Assembly (NCBI GenBank): GCA_016793305.1
Contig: JAEUHU010000213.1
Location: 1 to 14,134 of the forward strand
DNA: 14,134 nt
Source: Planctomycetota bacterium
GTDB taxonomy: Bacteria > Planctomycetota > UBA1135 > UBA2386
Direction: 5' to 3'
A model generated the notes under the pieces. That model had not been told where the DNA came from, searched no databases, and was given only the letters and a program-made list of their open reading frames with translations. The first letter of the stretch is position 1, and each line of letters opens with the position of its first letter. The position numbers and the translations under genes were made by a program. This document shows, piece after piece, positions 6,694 to 13,854 of this stretch.

Positions 6694-7487
6694 ACGCGCT
6701 CGCCACCCTCGGCCACCTGGTGCATCGCCGCGTCGACGACGCCGGCTACGTCTGCGACCTGCTGGTCCGCACGACCTGGCAGCTGCCGCGCCTCGCCCGG
6801 CGCTGGCGCTTCCTGCTCGACACGGCCTTCAACGCCGGCGTGCGGTCGCTGCCGGTGACCATGGTCGTCGCCGCGTTCGCGGGCGCGATCCTGGCGATGC
6901 AGACCGGCATCGAACTGCGCCGCTTCGGCGACACCGCGGTGCTCGGCACGATCACCGCGCTGTCGATGTGCCGCGAGATGGGCCCGTTCATCACCGGCGT
7001 GATCCTCGCCGCGACCGTCGGCAGCTCGATCGCCGCCGAGCTCGGCACCATGCAGGTCAGCGACGAGATCGCCGCCCTCGAGGTGATGTCGATCGACCCG
7101 GTCGACTACCTGGTGCTGCCGCGCGTCGTGGCACTGGCGCTGATGTGCCCGACCTTGACCGTGCTGTCGAACCTGATCGGCATCTACGGCGGCAGCGTGA
7201 TCGCCGAACACAACCTCGGCGTCTCGCCGACCCTCTACTGGGTCAGTGCCCGCGAGGCGTTGACCTCCTCGGGCACGGTGCTGCCGAAGGAGGTCTACGT
7301 CGGCCTGCTGAAGGCGTTCGTGTTCGGGGTCGCGATCGCGACGGTCAGCTGCGCCGCCGGGCTGCGCGCCAGCGGTGGTGCGCTCGGCGTCGGTCTCGCC
7401 GTGCAGACCGCGGTCCGCAACTCGGTGATCCTGATCATCGTGCTCGGCTTCGTCGTCACCTGGTTCTTCTACTTCCTCGCCGGATGA
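6690..7487 (+). CDS. mlaE: MlaE-family phospholipid ABC transporter permease
   Basis: The inner-membrane permease of an MCE-type lipid transporter; MlaE dimers work with the MlaF ATPase and MlaD to move phospholipids between the inner membrane and the periplasm. It has 265 residues, normal for the family. The N-terminal part is amphipathic, followed by hydrophobic segments around 53-72, 84-114, 143-170 and two C-terminal ones (about 207-227 and 242-264). Diagnostic motifs are REMGPFITG (95-103) and GSSIAAELGTMQVSDEI followed by ALEVMSIDPVDYLVLPR (111-145). The ATG at 6690 overlaps the stop of the aromatic-repeat lipoprotein, and its own stop overlaps the mlaF ATG, both as ATGA, so the three proteins are probably made together. 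Confidence 0.96.
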   Translation: MNALATLGHLVHRRVDDAGYVCDLLVRTTWQLPRLARRWRFLLDTAFNAGVRSLPVTMVVAAFAGAILAMQTGIELRRFGDTAVLGTITALSMCREMGPFITGVILAATVGSSIAAELGTMQVSDEIAALEVMSIDPVDYLVLPRVVALALMCPTLTVLSNLIGIYGGSVIAEHNLGVSPTLYWVSAREALTSSGTVLPKEVYVGLLKAFVFGVAIATVSCAAGLRASGGALGVGLAVQTAVRNSVILIIVLGFVVTWFFYFLAG

Positions 7488-8212
7488 TCGAACTGCGCTC
7501 GGTGCACAAGCGGCTCGGCAGCCGCCAGATCCTCGCCGGCATGAGCCTCACGGTGCCGAAGGGCATGAACTTCGTGCTGATGGGCCCGTCGGGTTCCGGC
7601 AAGAGCGTCACGCTGAAGCACGTGATCGGCATCCTGAAGCCCGACGAAGGCTCGGTGCAGGTCGACGGCCAGGAGGTGCCGACGATGTCGCGGCACCAGC
7701 TGATGGCGTTGCGCAAGCGCATGGGCTACCTGTTCCAGAACGGCGCCCTGATCAACTGGCTCAGCGTCGCCGACAACGTGGCCCTGCCGCTGCGCGAACA
7801 CGCGCGCCTGCCGAAGAGCGAGCTCGACGACCGCGTGCAGCAGGTGCTGCGCCTCGTCAAGCTCGACCACGCGGCAGCCCAATTCCCGCCCAGCATCTCG
7901 GGCGGCATGAAGCTGCGCGCGGGCCTGGCGCGGGCACTCGTCACCAACCCGGAGTACGTGCTCTACGACGAGCCGAACGCAGGCCTCGACCCGATCATCA
8001 GCCAGCAGATCCACGAGCTGATCGCGCAGGTGCGCGACGACCTCGGCGTCACCGGCCTGATCGTCACCCACTCGCGCGCCTGCGCCGTGCAGTGCGGCGA
8101 CCGCATCGGCATCCTCGACCAGGGCAAGCTCGCCCTCGAGGGCACCGTCGACGAGATGGTGCACAGCCAAGAACCCCTGGCCCGCGCCTTCCTCGGCGGC
8201 GGCGCCGACTGA
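7484..8212 (+). CDS. mlaF: MlaF-family phospholipid ABC transporter ATPase
   Basis: The cytosolic ATP-binding subunit that powers the MlaE permease. At 242 residues it shows a complete ABC cassette: Walker A GPSGSGKS (34-41), Q-loop Q85 in YLFQNGAL, signature SGGMK (139-143) in the MlaF-typical form rather than the common LSGGQ, Walker B VLYDEP with E163 as the candidate catalytic base, D-loop GLDP, and H-loop H196 in VTHS. The residue after EP is Asn (EPNAGLD) where Thr is usual, probably a harmless variation. It starts in an ATGA overlap with mlaE. The MlaF-specific SGGMK signature together with mlaE and mlaD neighbours makes the assignment firm. Confidence 0.96.
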   Translation: MIELRSVHKRLGSRQILAGMSLTVPKGMNFVLMGPSGSGKSVTLKHVIGILKPDEGSVQVDGQEVPTMSRHQLMALRKRMGYLFQNGALINWLSVADNVALPLREHARLPKSELDDRVQQVLRLVKLDHAAAQFPPSISGGMKLRAGLARALVTNPEYVLYDEPNAGLDPIISQQIHELIAQVRDDLGVTGLIVTHSRACAVQCGDRIGILDQGKLALEGTVDEMVHSQEPLARAFLGGGAD

Positions 8213-8222
8213 CCCCCCCCCC
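8213..8222 (+). repeat. Ten-base poly-C tract between mlaF and mlaD
   Basis: Ten consecutive C residues directly follow the mlaF TGA stop and end 10 bases before the mlaD ATG. The 20-base gap has no Shine-Dalgarno. Homopolymers of this length are prone to slippage, which here would change only the mlaF-mlaD spacing and no reading frame. A sequencing length error is also possible. Confidence 0.8.
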
Positions 8223-8232
8223 GCATCCGCCC

Positions 8233-9411
8233 ATGGACCGCCTCCGCCGCGACACCCTGCTCGGCCTCGTGTTCTTCGGCACGATGGCCTTCCTCCTCTG
8301 GGCGACGGTCAACCTGACCGACGTCGCCGTCGACAACGTGCGGCTCAAGGTCGCGTTCGCGCAGGCCGGCGGCTGCGAAGCCGGCACCAACGTGATGGTG
8401 CTCGGCAAGAAGATCGGCAAGGTCGGCGCCATCGACATCGACTACGAACGCGCCGAGCAGCCGGTGCTGATGACGCTGCTGCTGCGCGAAGAGGTGCCAC
8501 TGCGCACCGGCTACCGCATCCTGGTGCGCGACGCCGGCGTGCTCGGTGGCAAGCAGGTCTACATCGAACCGGGCCCCCGCAGCGGTGCCGTGGTGCCGAC
8601 CGACGGCGACCTGCGCGGCGAGGTCGAGCCCGGCGCGTTCGAACAGATCGGCAACATCGCCAAGGGCGAAGGGCCGGTCGGCGACAACCTGAACGGGGCG
8701 CTCGCCGAGATCCGCGAATTCTTCGAGCTGATGACCCGTACGGAGAACGGCGGCACGATCAGCCACCTGATCCACGACGCCGAGCTCTACAACCGGCTGA
8801 ACGACGCCGCGGCCCAGCTGAACCGGCTGCTCGACGCGATGAACAGCGGCACCGGTGCTTTCGGGCGCCTGATCGGCGACACCGAGGTCGGCAACGACCT
8901 GGCGATGGCGATCGCCGGCGTGCGGAAGATCGTCGACCAGCTCAACAGCGAGGGCAGCGGCCCGCTCAGCGTGCTGATCAACGACAAGGCGGCCGGGATC
9001 GCGCTGGCCTCGGCGCTGACCGACCTGGCGACGATCACCACGGACCTGCGCGAGGGCAAGGGCATGCTCGGCCGCCTGCTGCGCCCGAACGAGCTGAGCC
9101 CGCGCTTCGACGCGATCGTCGCGAACGTCGACACGCTGCTGGCCAACGCGGTCGACCCGAACAAGGGCATCCTCGGCAAGCTGACCAGCGACGCCGGGGC
9201 CGCCGAGGACTTCCGGACCATCGTGGCCAACCTGCGCGACACCACCACGCAGCTGACCCGCAACGAAGGCCTGATCGGCGCCTTGATCAACGACAAGGAC
9301 ATCGCGCTGCGCTTCCGCCGCATCCTGACGCAGGTCTCGCGCGCCATCGAAGACGCGCGCGAAGCCGCCCCGATCGGCAACTTCGTCCAGGTGCTGCTCG
9401 GCACCTTCTGA
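8233..9411 (+). CDS. mlaD: MlaD/MCE-family protein with long repeat-containing C-terminal region
   Basis: The substrate-binding MCE subunit of the lipid transporter, anchored in the inner membrane and facing the periplasm. Residues 1-6 are basic, 9-27 form one membrane segment, and about 36-113 form the MCE domain (VRLKVAFAQAGG, GTNVMVLGKKIGKV, YRILVRDAGVLGGKQVYIEPG). At 392 residues it is far longer than the compact E. coli MlaD (183 residues, known). The extra region (172-376) holds six helical repeats of 33-35 residues starting near 172, 205, 239, 274, 309 and 343, each with a G-x-hydrophobic-G/S-x-L core such as GAFGRLIGD, GMLGRLLRP or GLIGALIND. Long helical MCE tails can build periplasmic lipid tunnels, so a bridging role is plausible. 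No mlaC, mlaB or mlaA follows. Confidence 0.94.
   Translation: MDRLRRDTLLGLVFFGTMAFLLWATVNLTDVAVDNVRLKVAFAQAGGCEAGTNVMVLGKKIGKVGAIDIDYERAEQPVLMTLLLREEVPLRTGYRILVRDAGVLGGKQVYIEPGPRSGAVVPTDGDLRGEVEPGAFEQIGNIAKGEGPVGDNLNGALAEIREFFELMTRTENGGTISHLIHDAELYNRLNDAAAQLNRLLDAMNSGTGAFGRLIGDTEVGNDLAMAIAGVRKIVDQLNSEGSGPLSVLINDKAAGIALASALTDLATITTDLREGKGMLGRLLRPNELSPRFDAIVANVDTLLANAVDPNKGILGKLTSDAGAAEDFRTIVANLRDTTTQLTRNEGLIGALINDKDIALRFRRILTQVSRAIEDAREAAPIGNFVQVLLGTF
8746..9360 (+). repeat. Six ~34-residue helical repeats in the MlaD tail (coding)
   Basis: Protein-level repeats at residues 172-376: a Gly-rich cap with a G/A-hydrophobic-G/S-x-L-hydrophobic-x-D/N core, then a helix rich in Ala, Leu, Asp and Arg. 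The period is 33-35 residues. Copies are diverged at the DNA level. Confidence 0.7.
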
Positions 9412-9417
9412 CGCGCT

Positions 9418-9421
9418 GGAG
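9418..9421 (+). promoter_or_regulatory. Shine-Dalgarno (GGAG) of the N-acetyltransferase gene
   Basis: GGAG lies 6 bases before the GTG at 9428, within the 16-base gap after the mlaD stop, and supports that start. Confidence 0.5.
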
Positions 9422-9427
9422 CACCCC

Positions 9428-10282
9428 GTGAGCCAGGACCCCGACCTCGACGCCTACGGCGCGCGACTCGGCGTGACGTTCGAGCGCGCGCCGACGCTCG
9501 CCACGCTGCGCAGGCTGCTGCTGGCCCACGTGCAGGCGATCCCGTTCGAGAACCTCGACGTGCTGCTGGGCCGGCGCATCGACCTCGACCCGGCCGCGAT
9601 CGAACAGAAGCTCGTCCACCAGCGCCGCGGCGGCTACTGCTTCGAGCAGAACGCGCTGCTGCTCGCGGTGCTGCAAGCACTCGGCTACGACGCCACGCCA
9701 CTCAGCGCGCGGGTGCGCCTGCAGCGGCCGCGCGACTTCACCCCGCCGCGCACGCACATGTTCGTGCTGGTGCACCTCGACGGCGAACGCTGGCTGTGCG
9801 ACGTCGGCGTCGGCGCCTTGTCGCCGACCGCCCCCCTGCAGCTCGACGTCGAGACGCCGCAAGCGACGCCCCACGAACCGCGCCGCATCATCCGCCACGG
9901 CAGCTGGGCCTCGGGCGACCGCCGCTCGCCGGACGCCCGGCTGTTCCACCAGGTGCAGCTCGGTGGCGACTGGCAGGACGTCTGCGAGTTCACGCTCGAA
10001 GCGATGCCCGAGATCGACCGCGAGGTCGCCAACTGGTTCACCAGTGCACACCCGCAGTCGCACTTCAAGAACCGCCTGATGGCCGCCCGCGCCACCGCCA
10101 CCGGCCGCGTGACGCTGCTGAACCGCGAGCTGACCCACCGCGGCGCCGACGGCAAGGGCCACACCACGATCGTGCGCGACGAGGCCCACCTGCTCGAGGT
10201 GCTGGCAGCGGAGTTCGGGCTCCAGTTCCCGGCCGGCACGCGGTTTCCGTGTCCGTGGATCGACTGGTCGGCCCACGCCTGA
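9428..10282 (+). CDS. Arylamine N-acetyltransferase
   Basis: A cytosolic acetyl-CoA-dependent enzyme of 284 residues, typical for the family, which transfers acetyl groups to arylamines, hydrazines or related amines. The cysteine-protease-like triad is complete: C71 in RGGYCFEQN, H110 in RTHMFVLV and D125 in WLCDVGVG. FENLD near residue 40, the SARV segment and the late NWFTSAHPQSHF segment are also typical. The start is a GTG at 9428 preceded by GGAG. It lies 16 bases after mlaD on the same strand, so it is probably cotranscribed with the lipid-transport genes, but nothing in the enzyme ties it to lipids. The natural substrate is unknown, and the operon position may be incidental. Confidence 0.95.
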   Translation: MSQDPDLDAYGARLGVTFERAPTLATLRRLLLAHVQAIPFENLDVLLGRRIDLDPAAIEQKLVHQRRGGYCFEQNALLLAVLQALGYDATPLSARVRLQRPRDFTPPRTHMFVLVHLDGERWLCDVGVGALSPTAPLQLDVETPQATPHEPRRIIRHGSWASGDRRSPDARLFHQVQLGGDWQDVCEFTLEAMPEIDREVANWFTSAHPQSHFKNRLMAARATATGRVTLLNRELTHRGADGKGHTTIVRDEAHLLEVLAAEFGLQFPAGTRFPCPWIDWSAHA

Positions 10283-10295
10283 CCACGGTGCGGCC

Positions 10296-10724
10296 TCAGC
10301 GGCGTTCCGCCGCGTCGAGGAAGCGCGCCCGCAGCGCTGGTGTGGGCACCCAGCACGACGCGCGCTTGCCGAACCAGCGGTAGCGGTTCCTGGCGACGAA
10401 CGCGTAGAGCAGGTCGCGCAGCGGATACGGCACGATCCAGAACACCGACCACAGCGGCCAGGGCCACGGCAGCAGCCGCGCCACCGCCAGCGCCGCCCCG
10501 GACCGAGTGCGCACCCGGCCGCGGTGCAGCAGCACCATGCTGTCCGGCAGCGGCGGAACGGCCCCGGCCGCGGCCAGCGCCTCGCGGCCCGCCGTCGAGC
10601 CCAGGGCCGCGAAGCGGAAGCGCTGCGCGTGGTCGCGCTTCAGCACGAACTGCACGGCGCCGTGGCAGAGGTTGCACTCCCCGTCCAACAGCAGGAGCGG
10701 GGCGTCTTGGGACAGCTCGGACAC
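10296..10724 (-). CDS. DUF393 / DCC-family thiol-disulfide oxidoreductase-like protein
   Basis: A 142-residue protein of the DCC (DUF393) family. The N-terminal motif DGECNLCHGAV holds the CxxC pair C17 and C20, which gives the family its predicted thioredoxin-like redox role. Downstream are the family's other conserved parts: the Pro/Trp-rich segment around residues 84-101, YPLRDLLY, then ARNRYRWFG and a cysteine before WVP. No signal peptide is seen. The start is a GTG at 10724; no Shine-Dalgarno is evident, but TATCGT ends exactly 6 bases upstream. Its stop is 13 bases from the stop of the convergent N-acetyltransferase gene, and it diverges from the tandem-S51 gene across a 36-base gap. 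Redox partners are unknown. Confidence 0.9.
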   Translation of the reverse strand: MSELSQDAPLLLLDGECNLCHGAVQFVLKRDHAQRFRFAALGSTAGREALAAAGAVPPLPDSMVLLHRGRVRTRSGAALAVARLLPWPWPLWSVFWIVPYPLRDLLYAFVARNRYRWFGKRASCWVPTPALRARFLDAAERR

Positions 10725-10730
10725 ACCACC

Positions 10731-10736
10731 ACGATA
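10731..10736 (-). promoter_or_regulatory. Candidate -10 box (TATCGT) of the DUF393 gene, leaderless arrangement
   Basis: Minus-strand TATCGT ends 6 bases before the GTG at 10724. The whole gap to the divergent start codon is 36 bases, so a start site very close to the GTG is nearly forced unless the promoter lies inside the neighbouring gene. Confidence 0.4.
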
Positions 10737-10746
10737 CCGCTGCGGC

Positions 10747-10752
10747 TAAGGT
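10747..10752 (+). promoter_or_regulatory. Candidate -10 box (TAAGGT) of the tandem-S51 gene, leaderless arrangement
   Basis: TAAGGT ends 8 bases before the ATG at 10761. It faces the divergent DUF393 box with 10 bases between them. No Shine-Dalgarno is visible. Confidence 0.35.
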
Positions 10753-10760
10753 CGTCGCCC

Positions 10761-12437
10761 ATGTCGGTTCGCATCCTCGGAGTCGTTCTCGTGTTCGCGA
10801 CCACGCAGCTCGCCGCCCAGACCCCGGCCACCGCCCCGGCCACGCCCGGCGCCACCCCGACCAGCCACAACGCGGCGACGTCCGGGCCCCAGGTCGATCC
10901 GGCCGGCGTCGTCGGCACGCGCCTGCTCGGCGGCGGCGGTCGGCTGCCGGCCCGCGTCTACGAGCGGTTCCTCGAGCTCGCCGGCGGCAAGGAGCGCGCA
11001 CGCATCGTGCTGATCCCGACCGCCAGCGAGACGGTGGACGATCCAGCGGGCCTGCAGAAAGCGCTCGCCCGGTGGCAGCAGGACCACCCCGGCTTCCAGT
11101 TCGAACTGCTGCACACCCGCGATCGCCAGCAAGCCGACGACGAGGCGTTCTGTGCGCCGCTGCGCACCGCCACCGCCGTGTGGCTCGGCGGCGGCGCCCA
11201 GAAGAACCTCGCCGACGCCTACCTCGGTACGCGCGTCGAACGGGAACTGCAGGCGCTGCTGGCCCGCGGCGGGGTCGTCGGTGGCACCAGTGCCGGCACC
11301 GCGATCCAGACCCGCACGATGATCCAGGAAGGCCGGGAGAACCCGATCGTCGCGACCGGCTTCGACTTCGTGCCGTTCGCGGTCAGCGACCAGCACTTCC
11401 TGAAGCGCTCGCGGCTGCCCCGGCTCGTCCGCGTGCTCGGCGACCACCCTGGCCACTTCGGCATCGGCGTCGATGAAGGCACCGCGGTGCTGCTGCAGGG
11501 CCGCACGCTCGAAGTGCTCGGCGACAGCAAGGCCGTGCTGGTGTTGCCCGCCGCCGCGGGCCGGCCACAGCGGGTCCTGGAGCTCGCCGAGGGCGAACGC
11601 GAGGACCTCGTCGCCTGGCAGCGCGCGGCGCGCGAGCGCGCCGGTGCGCCGTGGCCAGCGACGCCGATGGCCGAGCCCAAGCTGCAGAACGGCACGCTGC
11701 TGCTCGCCGGCGGCGGGCCGCTGCCGAACGGGCTGGTCGATCGCTTCGTGGAGCTGGCCGGCGGGGCGAACGCGAAGATCGTGGTGGTCGGCGGCGCCAC
11801 CGAACCCGGCAGCGACGACCACGAGCCGTTCGCCACGCTGCTGCAGCAGCGCGGCCTCGCGGCGGTGGCGACGCTCGCCCTGCGCCACCCGCGCGACGTC
11901 GACGAAGCGGCCCTCGCCGCGCTGCGCTCGGCGACCGGGGTCTGGTTCGGCGGCGGTCGCCAGTGGCGCTTCGTCGACACCTACGAAGGCACCCCGGCGG
12001 TCGCCGCCTTCCACGCCGTGCTGGCGCGCGGCGGCGTGATCGCCGGCTCCTCGGCGGGGGCGACCATCCAGGGCGAGTTCCTGGTGCGCGGGTCACCGCT
12101 CGGCAACACCGTGATGCGCTGCGAAGGCTACGAACGCGGCTTCGGCTTCCTGCCGGGCTGTGCGATCGACCAGCACTTCGTCGCCCGTGATCGCGAGCGC
12201 GACATGGTGGCGCTGATCGGCCAGCTGCCGCAGCTGATCGGCCTCGGCATCGACGAAGGCGCCGCCATCGAGGTGCGCGGCTCGCTCGCCACCGTGCTCG
12301 GCGAACGCACCGTCGCGGTGTTCGACGCGCGCCGCCCGCAGCCGGACCGCCCCACCATGCACTGGCTGTCGCCGGGCGAATCCTGGGACCTGGTCGCCGG
12401 CGCGCGGGTCGCGCAAGCCCCGCCTAGCGGCCGCTGA
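10761..12437 (+). CDS. Secreted protein with two peptidase-S51 (cyanophycinase-like) domains
   Basis: A 558-residue protein with a probable signal peptide (hydrophobic run ending LAAQ at residue 20) and a Thr/Ala/Pro-rich linker to about residue 45. Two homologous domains follow, about 53-262 and 310-522. Domain 1 has the nucleophile elbow GGTSAG (S177), DQHF (H212) and GVDEG (E239). Domain 2 has GSSAG (S431), DQHF (H472) and GIDEG (E499). Both keep a GGG-x-Q motif (Q147, Q401). These match the Ser-His-Glu residues known for cyanophycinase and other S51 peptidases, which cleave Asp-containing peptides, so both halves may be active. S51 proteins usually have one domain, so the tandem form is unusual. 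No cyanophycin synthetase gene is in the window, and the substrate is open. The last 14 bases overlap the convergent hydrolase gene. Confidence 0.88.
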   Translation: MSVRILGVVLVFATTQLAAQTPATAPATPGATPTSHNAATSGPQVDPAGVVGTRLLGGGGRLPARVYERFLELAGGKERARIVLIPTASETVDDPAGLQKALARWQQDHPGFQFELLHTRDRQQADDEAFCAPLRTATAVWLGGGAQKNLADAYLGTRVERELQALLARGGVVGGTSAGTAIQTRTMIQEGRENPIVATGFDFVPFAVSDQHFLKRSRLPRLVRVLGDHPGHFGIGVDEGTAVLLQGRTLEVLGDSKAVLVLPAAAGRPQRVLELAEGEREDLVAWQRAARERAGAPWPATPMAEPKLQNGTLLLAGGGPLPNGLVDRFVELAGGANAKIVVVGGATEPGSDDHEPFATLLQQRGLAAVATLALRHPRDVDEAALAALRSATGVWFGGGRQWRFVDTYEGTPAVAAFHAVLARGGVIAGSSAGATIQGEFLVRGSPLGNTVMRCEGYERGFGFLPGCAIDQHFVARDRERDMVALIGQLPQLIGLGIDEGAAIEVRGSLATVLGERTVAVFDARRPQPDRPTMHWLSPGESWDLVAGARVAQAPPSGR

Positions 12438-13245
12438 GCAGCTGCCGCACTTCGCCGTCGACCGGGCCGCCGGGTCCGAGGTCGAGGTCGTTGTGGCCGC
12501 GGCCGGGCACCGCGACGAAGCGCGCCCCGGCGATCGCCGCGGCGAGTTCGCGGCCCAGTTCGATCGGCACGATGCCGTCGCGATCGCCGTGCACCACCAG
12601 CGTCGGGCATCGAACCTCGGGCGCCCGCGCGAGGTTGTCGAAACGATGCCGCAGCAAGAGTCCGACCGGCAGCCACGCGAAGCGCGACTTCGCCGCCGCC
12701 ACCAGCGTGGTCGGCGGCGCCCGGAGGATCAGCCGGTCGACCCCGCCGCGTGCGGCCGTGTGCACGGCGCAGAACGTGCCGAGCGAGCTGCCGACGACGA
12801 CCAGCGGCACGCCGAGTTCGGCGGCGCGCCGCTTGGCCGCCTCGATCGTGCGTTCGGCCGCGGCCAGGAACGACGCGACGCCCGGCTGGCCGGGACTGGC
12901 TCCGTAACCCGGATGCTCGTGCCCCCACGCCTCGACGCCGTAGCCGAGCAGCACGCCGGCGGTCCCGGCCGTGGCATACAGGTCCTCGCCGTTGCCACCG
13001 AAGTAGACGACCAGCGCCGACGGCGTCCCTTCCGGACGCACGACCGCGAGGCGTGTTCGTTCGGCCCCTTCGCCGAGCCAGCGCACTTCGGCCGGCCGCA
13101 GCATCGCCGGCACGCCGCGGTCCGGGTAACCAGCCCCGGCGAACACCATCGCGTCCTGACGCAGCCACAACGCCAGCACGATCGCGACGTAACCACCGCC
13201 CAGCACCAGGAACGCGGACACCAAGAGACTCCTCCAGCGGGGCAT
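12424..13245 (-). CDS. Membrane-anchored alpha/beta hydrolase
   Basis: A 273-residue serine hydrolase of the alpha/beta fold. Residues 7-28 form one N-terminal hydrophobic segment after a short basic start, so the catalytic domain is probably anchored to or exported across the inner membrane. YFGGNGE (81-87) is the oxyanion-loop region. The triad candidates are S154 in GSSLG, D223 in HGDRDGIVP and H251 in GRGHND. GHEHPGYGASPG (108-119) is also typical of this fold. The substrate, such as an ester, peptide or thioester, cannot be told from the sequence. The ATG shares one base with the ribE stop (TGATG), so the two genes form a coupled operon, though no metabolic link to riboflavin is evident. 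The 3' end overlaps the convergent tandem-S51 gene. Confidence 0.9.
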   Translation of the reverse strand: MPRWRSLLVSAFLVLGGGYVAIVLALWLRQDAMVFAGAGYPDRGVPAMLRPAEVRWLGEGAERTRLAVVRPEGTPSALVVYFGGNGEDLYATAGTAGVLLGYGVEAWGHEHPGYGASPGQPGVASFLAAAERTIEAAKRRAAELGVPLVVVGSSLGTFCAVHTAARGGVDRLILRAPPTTLVAAAKSRFAWLPVGLLLRHRFDNLARAPEVRCPTLVVHGDRDGIVPIELGRELAAAIAGARFVAVPGRGHNDLDLGPGGPVDGEVRQLLSGR

Positions 13246-13847
13246 CACGCCCCGAGCCCGCGCGCCGCGAGCATGCGTTCGACGTACTTGGCCAGCACGT
13301 CGACCTCGACGTGCACCGGCTGGCCCACGCGCTTCTTGCCGAGGGTCGTGTGCGCGGCGGTGTGCGGGATCACGGCGATCTTGACCCGGTCGCCCTGCTG
13401 GCCGGCGATCGTCAGCGACACCCCGTCGAGCGTGATCGAGCCCTTCTCGACGCAGTAGCGCCGCAGGTCGGCCGGCACGCTGGCCCACAGCTCGCCCCCG
13501 TGCACCGGATCGATGGCCCCGGTGATCCGCCCACAACCGTCGACGTGCCCCTGCACCAGGTGGCCGCCGAGCGGATCGCCCGCCCGCAACGCGCCTTCCA
13601 GGTTGAGCGGCGTGCCGACCGCGGCCTCGCCGAGCCAGGTGCGGGCCAGGGTCTCGGTGCTGAGGTGGAACTCGGCCACCCCGGCCTCGAGCCCGATGAC
13701 GGTGCAACAGACCCCCGACAGGGCGATCGAGTCGCCGATCCGGAACGGCCCGGCCAGGTCGCCGAGCGCCACCGCGAGCCGCAGCTCGGCCCCGACCGCT
13801 CGCCGCTGGTGCACCGTTCCGACCGCCTGGACCAGACCCGTGAACAT
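13245..13847 (-). CDS. ribE: Riboflavin synthase, alpha subunit
   Basis: A cytosolic enzyme that dismutates two 6,7-dimethyl-8-ribityllumazine molecules into riboflavin and a pyrimidine that is recycled. At 200 residues it has the family length. It begins with the diagnostic MFTGLVQ and contains two lumazine-binding barrels: the first with GDSIALSGVCCTV, the second with KGSITLDGVSLTI. HLVQGHVDG marks the start of the second domain. The ATG at 13847 is fixed by the MFTG N-terminus, and a longer upstream reading frame in this phase is spurious. TAGGCT ends 7 bases upstream and no Shine-Dalgarno is seen. No FMN riboswitch is apparent in the roughly 100-base region to trmD. It is the first gene of an operon with the alpha/beta hydrolase; no other riboflavin genes are nearby. 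The name ribC is used in some species. Confidence 0.96.
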   Translation of the reverse strand: MFTGLVQAVGTVHQRRAVGAELRLAVALGDLAGPFRIGDSIALSGVCCTVIGLEAGVAEFHLSTETLARTWLGEAAVGTPLNLEGALRAGDPLGGHLVQGHVDGCGRITGAIDPVHGGELWASVPADLRRYCVEKGSITLDGVSLTIAGQQGDRVKIAVIPHTAAHTTLGKKRVGQPVHVEVDVLAKYVERMLAARGLGA

Positions 13848-13854
13848 CGCCCCG

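Noticed and set aside
3633..7487. A 1284-codon open frame in phase with mlaE that runs back through the trpS region and the repeat lipoprotein gene.
   Set aside because: Only the last 265 codons match a protein family. Upstream it is Arg/Ala/Pro-rich translation opposite or out of phase with real genes, a usual effect of GC-rich DNA with few stop codons.
10299..10313. A perfect 6-base GC hairpin (GCGGCG-TTC-CGCCGC) at the NAT/DUF393 convergent junction as a terminator.
   Set aside because: It has no T-tract on either strand, lies inside the last DUF393 codons, and short GC hairpins are common in this composition.
10746..12014. A long minus-strand open frame opposite the tandem-S51 gene.
   Set aside because: No family motif, and its periodic composition mirrors the plus-strand codons; the plus strand encodes two complete S51 active sites.
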